DNA of 64,000 nt. Source: Bernardetiaceae bacterium. Lineage in GTDB: Bacteria > Bacteroidota > Bacteroidia > Cytophagales > Thermoflexibacteraceae. Shown piece after piece: positions 41,400-50,629 of the stretch. The stretch is from the NCBI GenBank assembly GCA_025057115.1, contig JANWWZ010000007.1:60862-124861 (forward strand), written 5' to 3'. The translations under genes and the position numbers were made by a program. The notes below the pieces were generated by a model. The model worked only from the letters and a program-made list of their open reading frames with translations, was not told the DNA's origin and did no database searches. Within the stretch, counting starts at the first letter, position 1. Every line of letters begins with the position of its first letter.

Positions 41400-43070
41400 A
41401 TGGAGGCAAATGAGCATAAATCCCTTAATTTCATCGAGCAAATTATAGAAGAACACAATCGAACAGGTCGCTTTGGGGGTAGAGTGCATACGCGTTTTCC
41501 CCCTGAACCCAATGGTTATTTGCATATCGGACATGCAAAGTCCATTTGCCTTAACTTCGGTTTGGCACAAAAATACAATGGCAAATGCAACCTTCGCTAC
41601 GATGATACTAACCCTTCCACTGAAGAGATAGAATACGTAGAAGCTATCCGCAACGATGTGCGCTGGTTGGGCTTCCAATGGGATGGAGAATTCTATGCCT
41701 CCGATTATTTCGACCAGCTATATGAATGGGCAGAACAACTTATCCGCCAGGGAAAAGCTTATGTGGATGACCAAAGCGCCGAAGAAATAGCAGCTACGCG
41801 AGGCACTCCTACCGTACCAGGAAAGGAAAGTCCTTACCGCAACCGCTCTGTAGAAGAAAATTTGGATTTATTCCGGCGCATGAAAGCAGGCGAGTTCGAG
41901 GAAGGCAGCCGAGTACTTCGCGCTAAAATCGATATGGCTTCTCCTAACATGCACATGCGCGACCCTGTCCTTTACCGCATCAAGAAAGAGCCGCACCACC
42001 GCACAGGTACTAAGTGGTGCATTTACCCCATGTACGACTTTGCTCACGGACTGTGCGACTCTATAGAAGGCATTACTCATTCTATTTGTACTCTGGAATT
42101 TGAAGTACACCGCCCCTTATATGACTGGCTCATTGAACAACTAGGCATTTATCACCCCCAGCAGATAGAATTTGCGCGCCTCAATCTTTCTTACACGGTC
42201 ATGAGCAAGCGCAAACTGCTGGAGCTAGTAGAAGGAGGCTACGTAAAAGGCTGGGATGACCCGCGTCTGCCTACTCTTTCGGGATTGCGCCGCCGCGGCT
42301 ACACTCCCGCTGCTATACGACATTTTGCCGATAAAATTGGCGTAGCCAAGCGCGATAACCTCATAGATGTATCACTACTAGAATTTTGTATTCGCGAAGA
42401 TTTGAACAAAAACGCTCCGCGCACCATGGCCGTGCTGCACCCTATCAAGGTAGTCATCACCAATTACCCAGAAGGGCAAACTGAAATGGTGTCAGCGTTG
42501 ATTAATCCAGAAAAACCAGAGCTAGGCACTCGCTTGGTGCCCTTTGGCAGAGAAGTGTATATTGAACGCGATGACTTTATGGAAAATCCGCCTAAGGGCT
42601 ACTTCCGACTTACCCCTGGAGGCGAGGTGCGTTTGAAATACGCTTATATCATTCAGTGTCAAGAGGTGATTAAAGACGAAACAGGCAAGGTTACCCAGCT
42701 AAACTGCATTTATTTCCCTGAGAGCAAAAGCGGGGCAGATACCTCTGGCAAAAGGGTAAAAGGTACGATTCACTGGGTAGCAGTTCAGGAGGCAGCCTAT
42801 GCCGAAGTGCGCCTTTACGACCGCCTCTTTACTATTGCCGACCTTTCCGACATTCCAGAAGGCAAGGACTGGAAAGATTTTATCAATCCCCATTCTTTGG
42901 AAGTAATTAATAATGCTATAATAGAAAAAAGCCTTCTGCAAGCCAAGCCAGGCGATACCTGGCAGTTTGAGCGACTGGGCTATTTTTGTACTGACCCAGA
43001 TACCAGCCATGAAAAGCCTGTATTTAATCGCACTGTTACTTTAAAAGATACTTGGGCAAAAATGCAGTAG
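41400..43070 (+). CDS. glnS: Glutaminyl-tRNA synthetase
   Basis: Class I synthetase that charges tRNA-Gln directly, so this organism need not rely only on the GatCAB route for glutamine. The HIGH motif is in [26 protein letters not shown], the KMSKS-like motif is [49 protein letters not shown], and the GlnRS features [36 protein letters not shown] and the C-terminal anticodon-binding barrels are present. The ATG at 41400 is chosen over the GTG at 41391 (556 residues). It is divergent from dnaX and precedes the TPR kinase by 26 bp. Confidence 0.97.
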   Translation: MEANEHKSLNFIEQIIEEHNRTGRFGGRVHTRFPPEPNGYLHIGHAKSICLNFGLAQKYNGKCNLRYDDTNPSTEEIEYVEAIRNDVRWLGFQWDGEFYASDYFDQLYEWAEQLIRQGKAYVDDQSAEEIAATRGTPTVPGKESPYRNRSVEENLDLFRRMKAGEFEEGSRVLRAKIDMASPNMHMRDPVLYRIKKEPHHRTGTKWCIYPMYDFAHGLCDSIEGITHSICTLEFEVHRPLYDWLIEQLGIYHPQQIEFARLNLSYTVMSKRKLLELVEGGYVKGWDDPRLPTLSGLRRRGYTPAAIRHFADKIGVAKRDNLIDVSLLEFCIREDLNKNAPRTMAVLHPIKVVITNYPEGQTEMVSALINPEKPELGTRLVPFGREVYIERDDFMENPPKGYFRLTPGGEVRLKYAYIIQCQEVIKDETGKVTQLNCIYFPESKSGADTSGKRVKGTIHWVAVQEAAYAEVRLYDRLFTIADLSDIPEGKDWKDFINPHSLEVINNAIIEKSLLQAKPGDTWQFERLGYFCTDPDTSHEKPVFNRTVTLKDTWAKMQ

Positions 43071-43096
43071 GGTTGTTTTACATAAGCTAATTAAGG

Positions 43097-45205
43097 ATGC
43101 TGCGTGTTATTACTGCTAAATGGGCATTAGGCTTTTTGATAATGCCAACCATACTTTTGCAGTCGCAGCCCAAGGCATATCAAAGCGCTTTGAGCAGTTT
43201 GGGGTATGCCCGAACGCCGCAGGATAGCCTTTCTGTCTATATTCGCCTGGCGCAGTTAAGCCGAGTTTTTAGCCTTAAAAACTCCATCGAATGGGCAGAA
43301 AAAGCCATGAACCTTGCCTATCGCCTCAAAGATACTGTTGCCTTGATAAAGTGTTACAACCTGACTGCTTCTGCCTACATGTTTCGTGCTAACTACGACT
43401 CAGCAGCAGCACGCCTCGAAAAGGCTCTTCATTTACAGACTCGTAAAAAAGATAGCATCGAAATAGCTAATACCTACAGCCATTTTGGATATATCAACCG
43501 AAGGCAAGGCAATTATTCTCTAGCCTCCTCCTACTACAAGGAGGCACTAGCGATTCGGCAAAAGTTGAACGACAAAGGCGCTATCAGCCTTTCTTACAAC
43601 AGCCTAGGCGATTTGTACCTGGAACAAGACGAGTATTCCAAAGCACTTTACTATTACCGAAAGGGCATCCAGCTTGCTCGCCAAGCTACTGACTCTATGC
43701 GTTTGCTTTCTAACTTAAGCGACCTGGCGCGCACTTATTGCCTCATAGATAGTTTGAATAATGTCGAACCATTAATTCGCGAAGGAATTTTTATTTCACA
43801 AGTCTTTGGAAGTTCTTATAAGCTGCCCGAGTTGTATTTTACCTTTGCTCTACTGAACTATAAACAAGGCAACACTAGCAAAACACTTGAGTATTTAGAA
43901 AAAGTGCTCAGCATCGCAGGGCAGATTGATTTTACCTTAAGCGACATTAATATTTACAACGAAGTTTCTCAGCTTTACTGGCAGCTCGGCAAACGCAACA
44001 TGGCTATTCAAGCAGCTCTTAAAGGATTTGAACATGCCACTCAACACGACAATATTAACTTGCAACTGCAAATTGCTTATTCTCTTTACGAGTATCACAA
44101 AACGCTAAGCGACTATCAAAAAGCATTGTATTATTACGCTCTCTACCGCGATTTAAAGGAAAATGCCGATGATAAACTACAAAGTTTGCAACTGGCAGAA
44201 TTAGACTCCGATTTTGAAAATAAAAAGTCCCAGCAAGAATATCAGTTGAAAATCATAGAAAGTGAACAAAAATTAGAAAGGCACAAATGGCTCTTGTGGA
44301 CTTCACTTTCATTGCTTGCCATTAGTATGGTTTTCGTCATTGCACTTGCCTATAGCAATAAAGAGAAAAAGCGCATTAATGAAGCCTTAGTCAAACTCAA
44401 CGAAGAACTTAATCAGGAGCGAGAAAATGTATTAGCCTTGAAGAAAAATCTAGAGCGCACAGTAGAAAAACGCACCGAAGAACTCAAACAAACTATTGAC
44501 CACCTAACAGAACAAAATCAAGACTTGCAGCAGTTTTCCTATATTATTTCTCATAATATTCGCTCGCCCATAGCTCGCATTGCTGGGCTAGTAGACTTAA
44601 TCAAAATTGAAAATGCCTCTTCTGGCACCATTAGCCCAGAAATTATCACTCATCTAGAAAAAGCAGTAACTAGCCTTGATACCGTCATTCGCGATTTAAA
44701 TAAAATTCTTTCTATTCGAAAAGGCATCAGCCAAACGAAAGAAATGGTGTTATTTCAAGAAGTGTTAGAATGGGTAATGCTCACCTTAGAAAGCGAAATC
44801 AAACAAACCCATGCTAAAATTTATCCTGATTTTGACCGCTATCCAGCAGTGTATTCTGTAAAAGCCTATGTGCAAAGCATCATGTACAATTTGGTTTCCA
44901 ATGCTATCAAATATCGCAAGAATGACGAACCTCCAGAAGTACAAGTGTGTTCCTATCGCAAAAATGATTATGTTTGTCTAGAGGTACGAGACAATGGCAT
45001 CGGAATCGACTTAAAATCAATTGACCCTTACAAAATTTTTGGACTTTACCAGCGCATGCATACCCATGTAGAAGGTAAAGGATTGGGATTATATCTAGTC
45101 AAGTCTCAAGTGGAGGCACTTAATGGAAAGATTGAAGTGGAAAGCGAGCCCATGAAAGGAACTAAATTTATTGTTTACTTTCCAGCGCATACCTTAGTGG
45201 TGTAA
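43097..45205 (+). CDS. TPR-repeat sensor histidine kinase
   Basis: A 702-residue membrane kinase. A cleavable-looking signal peptide (LRVITAKWALGFLIMPTILLQSQP) leads to about six periplasmic TPR repeats up to residue 380, including SYNSLGDLYLEQDEYSKALYYYRKGIQLA. A single transmembrane helix lies at about 398-420 (WLLWTSLSLLAISMVFVIALAYS), followed by a coiled coil, the HisKA H-box FSYIISHNIRSPIARIAGLVDLI, then the HATPase with N-box NLVSNAIKYRKN, G1 VRDNGIGI and G2 GKGLGLYLVKS. No receiver domain or adjacent response regulator. TPR-containing kinases of this build are widespread in Bacteroidota; the stimulus is unknown. Confidence 0.93.
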   Translation: MLRVITAKWALGFLIMPTILLQSQPKAYQSALSSLGYARTPQDSLSVYIRLAQLSRVFSLKNSIEWAEKAMNLAYRLKDTVALIKCYNLTASAYMFRANYDSAAARLEKALHLQTRKKDSIEIANTYSHFGYINRRQGNYSLASSYYKEALAIRQKLNDKGAISLSYNSLGDLYLEQDEYSKALYYYRKGIQLARQATDSMRLLSNLSDLARTYCLIDSLNNVEPLIREGIFISQVFGSSYKLPELYFTFALLNYKQGNTSKTLEYLEKVLSIAGQIDFTLSDINIYNEVSQLYWQLGKRNMAIQAALKGFEHATQHDNINLQLQIAYSLYEYHKTLSDYQKALYYYALYRDLKENADDKLQSLQLAELDSDFENKKSQQEYQLKIIESEQKLERHKWLLWTSLSLLAISMVFVIALAYSNKEKKRINEALVKLNEELNQERENVLALKKNLERTVEKRTEELKQTIDHLTEQNQDLQQFSYIISHNIRSPIARIAGLVDLIKIENASSGTISPEIITHLEKAVTSLDTVIRDLNKILSIRKGISQTKEMVLFQEVLEWVMLTLESEIKQTHAKIYPDFDRYPAVYSVKAYVQSIMYNLVSNAIKYRKNDEPPEVQVCSYRKNDYVCLEVRDNGIGIDLKSIDPYKIFGLYQRMHTHVEGKGLGLYLVKSQVEALNGKIEVESEPMKGTKFIVYFPAHTLVV

Positions 45206-45659
45206 AAATCAATTGTTTAACTGACAATTCCTTCTGACTTTCAGCAAGTTATATTCCTGCTTTGAAATTTTACACTCTCAGAAAATTACTCCTCTCAATA
45301 ATTCAAATCCATTTTAGTGATTGCAAAATTTTAGCAGTTGTAAGCCATAAAACAATTTCAGTTCATACTACAAGAAGCAAATTCTTTTTTTGTAGCCGTG
45401 AGTCTGTATCCTTACTTAGCATGGGAAAAATTTTTTCTGATAGAAAATGTTAGACTAACCATTTGCATTTTCAACCGTTTTTTTGAGATTGCAAGTATGA
45501 GTCTTGTTTTATTTTGTCGATGTTTTAGAATCGAACTTGCTGTATAGCATGCCAAACTTAAAGAAAACTTAAACTACCTAGAGCAGAAATTTTCATAGCT
45601 AACCTTGAATTTCAAAAAGCAAAAAATCTGTCTTAAGGCTTATCCGTAATCGAGCCTTT
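45206..45659. other. 454-bp gap between the TPR kinase and the GlmU-like gene
   Basis: AT-rich, about 65 percent A+T by eye, without a credible gene; the 63-codon plus ORF at 45262-45453 has no recognisable features. The two flanking genes are convergent. I looked for a terminator hairpin and saw none clear. It may be relic sequence or a 3-prime untranslated spacer. Confidence 0.4.
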
Positions 45660-46880
45660 TTATGAATTAGGCAGCAAGTAATCCTGCATTAGTTGTAAAC
45701 AGGCATCTACCAAAGCCTCATTGTGGAAGACATCAGAAGGATAGTTTTTCATTTTCCAGAATTTTTGCAAGGTTTTTTTAAGAGAATCTACTTGGTAGCG
45801 CGTAAGGTGTTGAGGCGTCCCCCATGCAAAAGGAGGTATGAATTTAGGAGGAATGCCGCCTCCAAAAATCGACAAACCTGGTCCAGCAACAGTAGCGGTG
45901 TTAAAAGTAGTGTGAATCCCCGTAAAAGAATAATCTCCCATGAACAAGCCACAAAATTGGCGGTCTAAGGTTTCAAAATTATTTTGGGCATAGTTCCAAA
46001 GCCGAACACTGCCCATTGTATTTTTCATGTTAGAAATAGTAGTGCCTGCTCCTAGATTGCAAAATTCACCTATGACGCTGTTGCCTATGAAACCTTCATG
46101 CACTTTATTGCTATAGCCCAAAAAAATGCTGTTGCTGATTTCTCCGCCTACTTTGCACCCGTTGCCGACGGTAGTATCACCGCGAATAATGGTGCCCATA
46201 TTCAGCTGAGCTTCTTGACAAAGTGCAAAAGCTCCTCTAATAAGGCTACCTTCGCCTACCCCAGCATTTTTGCCAATGTAAACAGGACCCGCTTCGGCAT
46301 TTATGACCGCAGCGCGGATAATAGCTCCTTCTTCCACAAATACGTTCTCTTCCCCATATATTGCCGTGTGCCTATCACTAACAATTTGACTACGCCGCTG
46401 CTGCTGAATGATAGCAAAATCAGCTTCTATTTGCCAGCGGTTAAAGGCAAGCAAGTCCGTCAAATGTTTGATAAGTCCTTCGTGTTTCCATTGAATAGCT
46501 TTGTGAGCGGCTTGCTCAGTGAAAAAATGCATTTGCTGGCCGTTATACACACGTCGGGAGCGATAAGCCAACCAATCTTCCCCTGACCAAAGACTATGCT
46601 CGGGAGGGAGTTGCCGAATTGCTTCCAAAAGTTGCCCAGTGGGTAATACACCGCCATTGAGGTAGAGATATTCTCCTTCCGTTGGTTGAAATTCAATAAC
46701 CTTGCAAAGTGGAAAAACTGTAAGATAGCTTTTAAATTTCACCTCTGGCAGCAAGCTGCACCACTTCTGATCAATGCGCATAATCCCAACCCGAAGCCGA
46801 GCAAGGGGACGGTTAGCCGTCAAGGGAAGTAAGTTTTTGTGCCAAGAGGGAAGATCGACAAAGACTAGTTGAGAAAACAT
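45660..46880 (-). CDS. GlmU-like putative sugar nucleotidyltransferase
   Basis: A 406-residue protein. The N-terminal half begins MFSQLVFVDLPSWHKNLLPLTANRPLARLRVGIMRIDQKW, a Bacteroidota-specific variant of the nucleotidyltransferase fold. The C-terminal half is a left-handed beta-helix of hexapeptide repeats (VFVEEGAIIRAAVINAEAGPVYIGKNAGVGEGSLIRG, GTIIRGDTTVGNGCKVGGEISNSIFLGYSNKVHEGFIGNSVIGEFCNLGAGTTISNM). The track begins at TTG; the ATG at 46880 is the family start. It is not the canonical GlmU, since the usual LAAGxGTRM loop is absent. I infer a role in nucleotide-sugar supply for envelope polymers; the substrate is unknown. Confidence 0.82.
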   Translation of the reverse strand: MFSQLVFVDLPSWHKNLLPLTANRPLARLRVGIMRIDQKWCSLLPEVKFKSYLTVFPLCKVIEFQPTEGEYLYLNGGVLPTGQLLEAIRQLPPEHSLWSGEDWLAYRSRRVYNGQQMHFFTEQAAHKAIQWKHEGLIKHLTDLLAFNRWQIEADFAIIQQQRRSQIVSDRHTAIYGEENVFVEEGAIIRAAVINAEAGPVYIGKNAGVGEGSLIRGAFALCQEAQLNMGTIIRGDTTVGNGCKVGGEISNSIFLGYSNKVHEGFIGNSVIGEFCNLGAGTTISNMKNTMGSVRLWNYAQNNFETLDRQFCGLFMGDYSFTGIHTTFNTATVAGPGLSIFGGGIPPKFIPPFAWGTPQHLTRYQVDSLKKTLQKFWKMKNYPSDVFHNEALVDACLQLMQDYLLPNS

Positions 46881-46908
46881 CTTGTTAGGCAAGTGTATTA
46901 ACTAACTT

Positions 46909-47550
46909 ATGGAAGAGATGACACTCAAAAGATTCTGTTCGCAAGATTTTGAGCAAATGGAACGACACTACCGCACAAATTTAATCAACTCTTTGAGCGG
47001 TTTTAAGAGTGTTTCTTTAGTAGGAACGCAAAACAAGGCAGGAATTACCAATCTTGCCATTTTTAGCCAAGTGTTCCACGTGGGGGCTAATCCTGCTCTA
47101 ATGGGCATATTAGTCCGTCCCGACTCAGTGCGTCGCGATACACTGGCTAATATATTGGAAACTGGATGGTTTACACTCAACCATATCAGAGCTGAGTTTT
47201 TTCGCCAAGCCCATCAGACAGCTGCCCGCTATGATATTTCAGAATTCGAAGCAGTAGGATTGACTCCTATTTACAGCCACTTAGTGAAAGCTCCCTACGT
47301 AGCCGAGTCTTGCGTGCGCATAGGGCTTTCTTTCGCTCAACGGCACGACCTAACCATTAACGGCACCATACTCATTATCGGAAAAGTAGAGGAAATTTTT
47401 GCCCCCTTAGACTGCATTTCCCAAGACGGATATCTAGATATTGAAAAAGCAGGCACTATCACGTGTTCTTCTTTGGATAGCTACCACACCACGCAACGAC
47501 TTGCCCGACTCAGTTACCCCAAGCCAAACCAACCGTTGAAAGAAATTTGA
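46909..47550 (+). CDS. Flavin reductase-like protein (FMN-binding split barrel)
   Basis: A 213-residue protein of the flavin reductase/DIM6-NTAB family. The barrel core is MERHYRTNLINSLSGFKSVSLVGTQNKAGITNLAIFSQVFHVGANPALMGILVRPDSVRRDTLANILETGWFTLNHI, with FRQAHQTAARYDISEFEAVGLTPIYSHLVKAPYVAESCVRIGLSFAQRHDLTINGTILIIGKV. The NLAxFSQ segment is where FMN binds in family members. The reaction in this organism is unknown. Its start is 28 bp from the divergent GlmU-like gene. The downstream hairpin has its T-run on the other strand. Confidence 0.85.
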   Translation: MEEMTLKRFCSQDFEQMERHYRTNLINSLSGFKSVSLVGTQNKAGITNLAIFSQVFHVGANPALMGILVRPDSVRRDTLANILETGWFTLNHIRAEFFRQAHQTAARYDISEFEAVGLTPIYSHLVKAPYVAESCVRIGLSFAQRHDLTINGTILIIGKVEEIFAPLDCISQDGYLDIEKAGTITCSSLDSYHTTQRLARLSYPKPNQPLKEI

Positions 47551-47556
47551 CAACAT

Positions 47557-47591
47557 AAAAAAAAGCACCCTGAAGACTTCACCTCAGGGTG
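47557..47591 (-). terminator. Rho-independent terminator of hsp20
   Basis: On the minus strand an 8-bp stem CACCCTGA / TCAGGGTG with a 10-nt loop is followed by C and eight T. It lies 22 bp after the hsp20 stop. The hairpin may also stop plus-strand transcripts of the flavin reductase, but no T-run follows on that strand. Confidence 0.8.
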
Positions 47592-47613
47592 TAAAACTAT
47601 GCAGGACGATGAA

Positions 47614-48051
47614 TTATCCCACTTCAATTTCTCTGCCCTTAGGAGTGCTTTCTTCTTTCTTTATCTTAGGGATGGAAACATGCAGAATACCGTTGTTATA
47701 TTCGGCTTTGATGTTGTCTTTGTCAACATTCTCTGGCAAGGTGAAAGAACGTTTAAAGGAAGTGTAGTTGAACTCGCGACGAGTATAGTTCTTGTCTTCT
47801 TCTTTTTTCTCTTTTTTCTTCTCTGCAGAAATGGTCAATACATTGTCGGTGAGCTGCACCTTGAAATCGCTTTTTTCCATGCCAGGAGCAGCTACTTCCA
47901 TATAGAACCCTGCCTCATCTTCTTTTACGTTTACTGCTGGAATGGCATTAGAGAGCGTTGGTAATTGAAAAGCCTCATTGAAGAATTTCTCAATATTGAA
48001 CAAGTCAGACATCAAGGATGGAAATCTAAAAGAAGGCATGAGCATTGACAT
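47614..48051 (-). CDS. hsp20: Small heat shock protein, Hsp20/alpha-crystallin
   Basis: An ATP-independent holdase chaperone of 145 residues. The N-terminus is hydrophobic (MSMLMPSFRFPSLMSDLFNIEKFFNEAF). The alpha-crystallin domain is NVKEDEAGFYMEVAAPGMEKSDFKVQLTDNVLTISAEKKKEKKEEDKNYTRREFNYTSFKRSFTLPENVDKDNIKAEYNNGILHVSIPK. The family A-x-x-x-N-G-V/I-L motif appears as AEYNNGILHVSIPK, and the tail IEV motif as EIEV. The track start lies 21 codons upstream, at the promoter; the ATG at 48051 is preferred. A clean promoter and a terminator frame it as a single gene. Confidence 0.95.
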   Translation of the reverse strand: MSMLMPSFRFPSLMSDLFNIEKFFNEAFQLPTLSNAIPAVNVKEDEAGFYMEVAAPGMEKSDFKVQLTDNVLTISAEKKKEKKEEDKNYTRREFNYTSFKRSFTLPENVDKDNIKAEYNNGILHVSIPKIKKEESTPKGREIEVG

Positions 48052-48077
48052 AGTCGTATGAAGTTTAGTTTTCTCTA

Positions 48078-48106
48078 CAAAAATAAGCGCTTTGCCTTGA
48101 TAACAA
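48078..48106 (-). promoter_or_regulatory. Promoter of hsp20
   Basis: On the minus strand TTG (48106-48104), an 18-nt spacer and TATTTTTG (48085-48078) match the Bacteroidota consensus. The start ATG follows 26 nt later. No heat-shock-specific element was recognised. Confidence 0.65.
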
Positions 48107-48245
48107 GATGACAAAAATCACCTTAAAGCAAAAAAATTGCCTCTATGCGTACAACTTACTGCTTGCTAAAAAATTTACATCATCCGCTTTTTTTCCGATT
48201 ATTCCCATTTTTTTCATTTGAAGAAGGGCAAAATTTAATTCATGG

Positions 48246-48920
48246 CTATATGAGCAGGTGTTGAGGCAAGGCAGAAGTATCAATCCAGTAGTCGTTTTCT
48301 TGACTGGGGTTCATAAATACCTTTACAGTGGTAGCCTGCCAGTAAGGAGTAGGGTCTCCTATTAGCCACTCGCTAGCAAAATGCCATTGGCGTCCCCTGT
48401 GCCAAGCGGTGAAATGACCGCGATAAAAATAAAACCCTAAAAAAGACTTTTTTTGCGTGGAGTGATAATTGGCTTGGATTACCTGTCCCACGTTCTGCAA
48501 AAAATTGACGCGATTTTGTCGACGCCATTGATACAGCAAGATGCTTAATCCAATAACAAAAAGTACAGAAGCACTTGACAGCCAGATATTTCTCTTTTGC
48601 ACTGGATGTTGGTGAACCAGTATCATATCTTCGGGATTGGCAAGGTCGTACAGCACTTTTACTGAGTCGCCCAGGTGCAGGGAGTTATCAGGTTGGCGCG
48701 ATCTAATTTTTAGCTGCTGATTGTCAATTGCTTTAAAACTTATCACTGGAAAAAGTTGCGTGCTATCTGCATTGGGAACTAGCTGGCTTACCGTGCCTGA
48801 GGTAATTTCATAAACCTTTATCCGCCTGTCCCAGTCCTGAATGGCTTGCCAAGTTTTGAAAAGAAAAACAACCGCCCCTCCTACCAATGACCAAGCTAAA
48901 ATGCGAAGAAAATATCTCAT
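48246..48920 (-). CDS. DUF3592 family membrane protein
   Basis: A 224-residue protein. A first transmembrane helix (RYFLRILAWSLVGGAVVFLFKTW) is followed by a DUF3592 beta domain (ITSGTVSQLVPNADSTQLFPVISFKAIDNQQLKIRSRQPDNSLHLGDSVKVLYDLANPEDMIL), then a second helix (NIWLSSASVLFVIGLSILLYQW). The rest (NRVNFLQNVGQVIQANYHSTQKKSFLGFYFYRGHFTAWHRGRQWHFASEWLIGDPTPYWQATTVKVFMNPSQENDYWID) repeats the domain in a second copy. The function is unknown. It is alone, 194 bp from hsp20 and 170 bp from sucB. Confidence 0.85.
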   Translation of the reverse strand: MRYFLRILAWSLVGGAVVFLFKTWQAIQDWDRRIKVYEITSGTVSQLVPNADSTQLFPVISFKAIDNQQLKIRSRQPDNSLHLGDSVKVLYDLANPEDMILVHQHPVQKRNIWLSSASVLFVIGLSILLYQWRRQNRVNFLQNVGQVIQANYHSTQKKSFLGFYFYRGHFTAWHRGRQWHFASEWLIGDPTPYWQATTVKVFMNPSQENDYWIDTSALPQHLLI

Positions 48921-49090
48921 TCGCTGTAGTGTCTATGTTAACAAGTAAGATAAAAGTGCGACTACCTTTGAGCAATCGCACTTAAGGTTCCAAAATTATC
49001 AACTTATTTTACAAGGTATTCATTATTGAAAAATTGATACGAACAAAAACATGGCTTTTGGCTTTACAGCAACTTACTCTACAGTAGTTC

Positions 49091-50611
49091 TTAAATTCCC
49101 AGCAGCATGCGGGCAGGATCCTCCAACAACTGCTTAAGGCGCACCAAAAAACTCACTGACTCTCGACCGTCTATGATGCGATGGTCATAAGAAAGAGCCA
49201 CGTACATCATAGGGCGAATCACTACTTGACCGTTTTCAGCTACAGGGCGCTCTACAATATTGTGCATGCCTAAAATTGCCACCTGGGGTGGATTGATAAT
49301 AGGAGTGGACATCAACGAACCAAATACTCCGCCATTAGTTATGGTAAAAGTTCCGCCTGTCATCTCGGGGATGCTGAGTTTGTTTTCCCTTGCACGGCTA
49401 GCCAGTCGGGCAATTTCTTTTTCAATTTCTGCAAAGGACATTCTCTCCGCATTGCGTATAACAGGTACGACAAGCCCTTTAGGAGCAGAAACAGCAATAG
49501 AAATATCGCAAAAGTCGTGGTAAACAATTTCATCGCCATCAATTTGGGCATTTACTGCCGGAAACTCCTGCAACGCAATGCAACACGCCTTGACAAAAAA
49601 GGACATAAAACCCAGCCCTATATCGTGTTTTTCCTTAAAAAGTTCTTTGTACTTAGTGCGCAAGTCAATAATTGCCTTCATGTTCACTTCGTTGAAGGTA
49701 GTGAGCATTGCCGTTTCGTTTTTGGCAGCTACGAGCCTGCGGGCAACGGTCTTGCGCAATGAGCTCATTTTCTCGCGGCGCGTTCCGCGATGAGGACCTT
49801 CTGCCCGAGGCTGAGCAACGGGTTCAGGAGAAGGCGGAGTAGAGACAATGGGAGGCGGCGCGGGAGTGGGCGGCACTACTTTCTGAGCACTTAGCGCATC
49901 TTGTTTTGTAATCCGACCATCTCTGCCTGTTCCTTTCACTTGCTGGGGATCGATGCCTTTTTCTGCCAAAATTTTAGCTGCCGCAGGAGAAGCATGCCCT
50001 GCCGCATAGCTCGTTGCCGTTGAAGCCAGTTCAGGGGTTGGCGATGAAGTAGGAACTTCTTCAGTTACAAAAATTTGACAAATAGGCTCGCCAATGGTAA
50101 GATTTTTTTTATCTAATGCAAGGATTTTGAGAATGCCACTTGCTTTAGCGTTGATTTCAAAAGTAGCCTTGTCAGATTCTATTTCGCAGAGGGCTTCGTC
50201 CATTTTTACGTAGTCGCCGTCCCGTTTGAGCCATTGCACCAAGGTTACTTCTGTGATGGACTCTCCCAAAGGCGGTATTTCCATTGTAATAACCTGCTGC
50301 AGCCCCTCTTTTTGAGTAAGTTTTTGGATAGCAACGGAAGAAGGGTCAGCGGCGGCGCTTGCCTTGGCTTCCTCCACGGTGCTAGCAATGCGGCAGATGA
50401 CATCGCCTATGTTAAGGGTAGTTCCCGTAGGAGCTACAATATGCAAAATGCCTTCTGCTTCTGCTGGAAGCTCAAAAGTGGCTTTATCCGATTCTAATTC
50501 GCAAAGCACTTCATCCACTTTGACGTACTCACCTTCCTTTTTGAACCAGTTGGATACTGTAACCTGCGTAACGGATTCGCCGACGGCAGGCACTTTCATA
50601 TCTATGGTCAT
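49091..50611 (-). CDS. sucB: 2-oxoglutarate dehydrogenase E2, dihydrolipoyllysine succinyltransferase
   Basis: The core transacylase of the 2-oxoglutarate dehydrogenase complex, in the TCA cycle. The 506-residue protein has two lipoyl domains, each with the modified lysine motif ESDKATFE (K43 in [13 protein letters not shown], and a second near residue 150 in [13 protein letters not shown]). A peripheral-subunit-binding domain follows ([35 protein letters not shown]), then the catalytic domain ending [33 protein letters not shown] with the DHRxxDG histidine. One lipoyl domain is the common case for OdhB elsewhere. It is 18 bp after sucA. Confidence 0.96.
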   Translation of the reverse strand: MTIDMKVPAVGESVTQVTVSNWFKKEGEYVKVDEVLCELESDKATFELPAEAEGILHIVAPTGTTLNIGDVICRIASTVEEAKASAAADPSSVAIQKLTQKEGLQQVITMEIPPLGESITEVTLVQWLKRDGDYVKMDEALCEIESDKATFEINAKASGILKILALDKKNLTIGEPICQIFVTEEVPTSSPTPELASTATSYAAGHASPAAAKILAEKGIDPQQVKGTGRDGRITKQDALSAQKVVPPTPAPPPIVSTPPSPEPVAQPRAEGPHRGTRREKMSSLRKTVARRLVAAKNETAMLTTFNEVNMKAIIDLRTKYKELFKEKHDIGLGFMSFFVKACCIALQEFPAVNAQIDGDEIVYHDFCDISIAVSAPKGLVVPVIRNAERMSFAEIEKEIARLASRARENKLSIPEMTGGTFTITNGGVFGSLMSTPIINPPQVAILGMHNIVERPVAENGQVVIRPMMYVALSYDHRIIDGRESVSFLVRLKQLLEDPARMLLGI

Positions 50612-50629
50612 ACCCCTTTCGTTTAAAGT

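Noticed and set aside
45262-45453. 63-codon plus ORF in the gap after the TPR kinase
   Set aside because: No family features and atypical residues; chance frame.
46098-46586. 162-codon plus ORF
   Set aside because: Antisense shadow of the GlmU-like gene, whose beta-helix repeats are clear on the minus strand.
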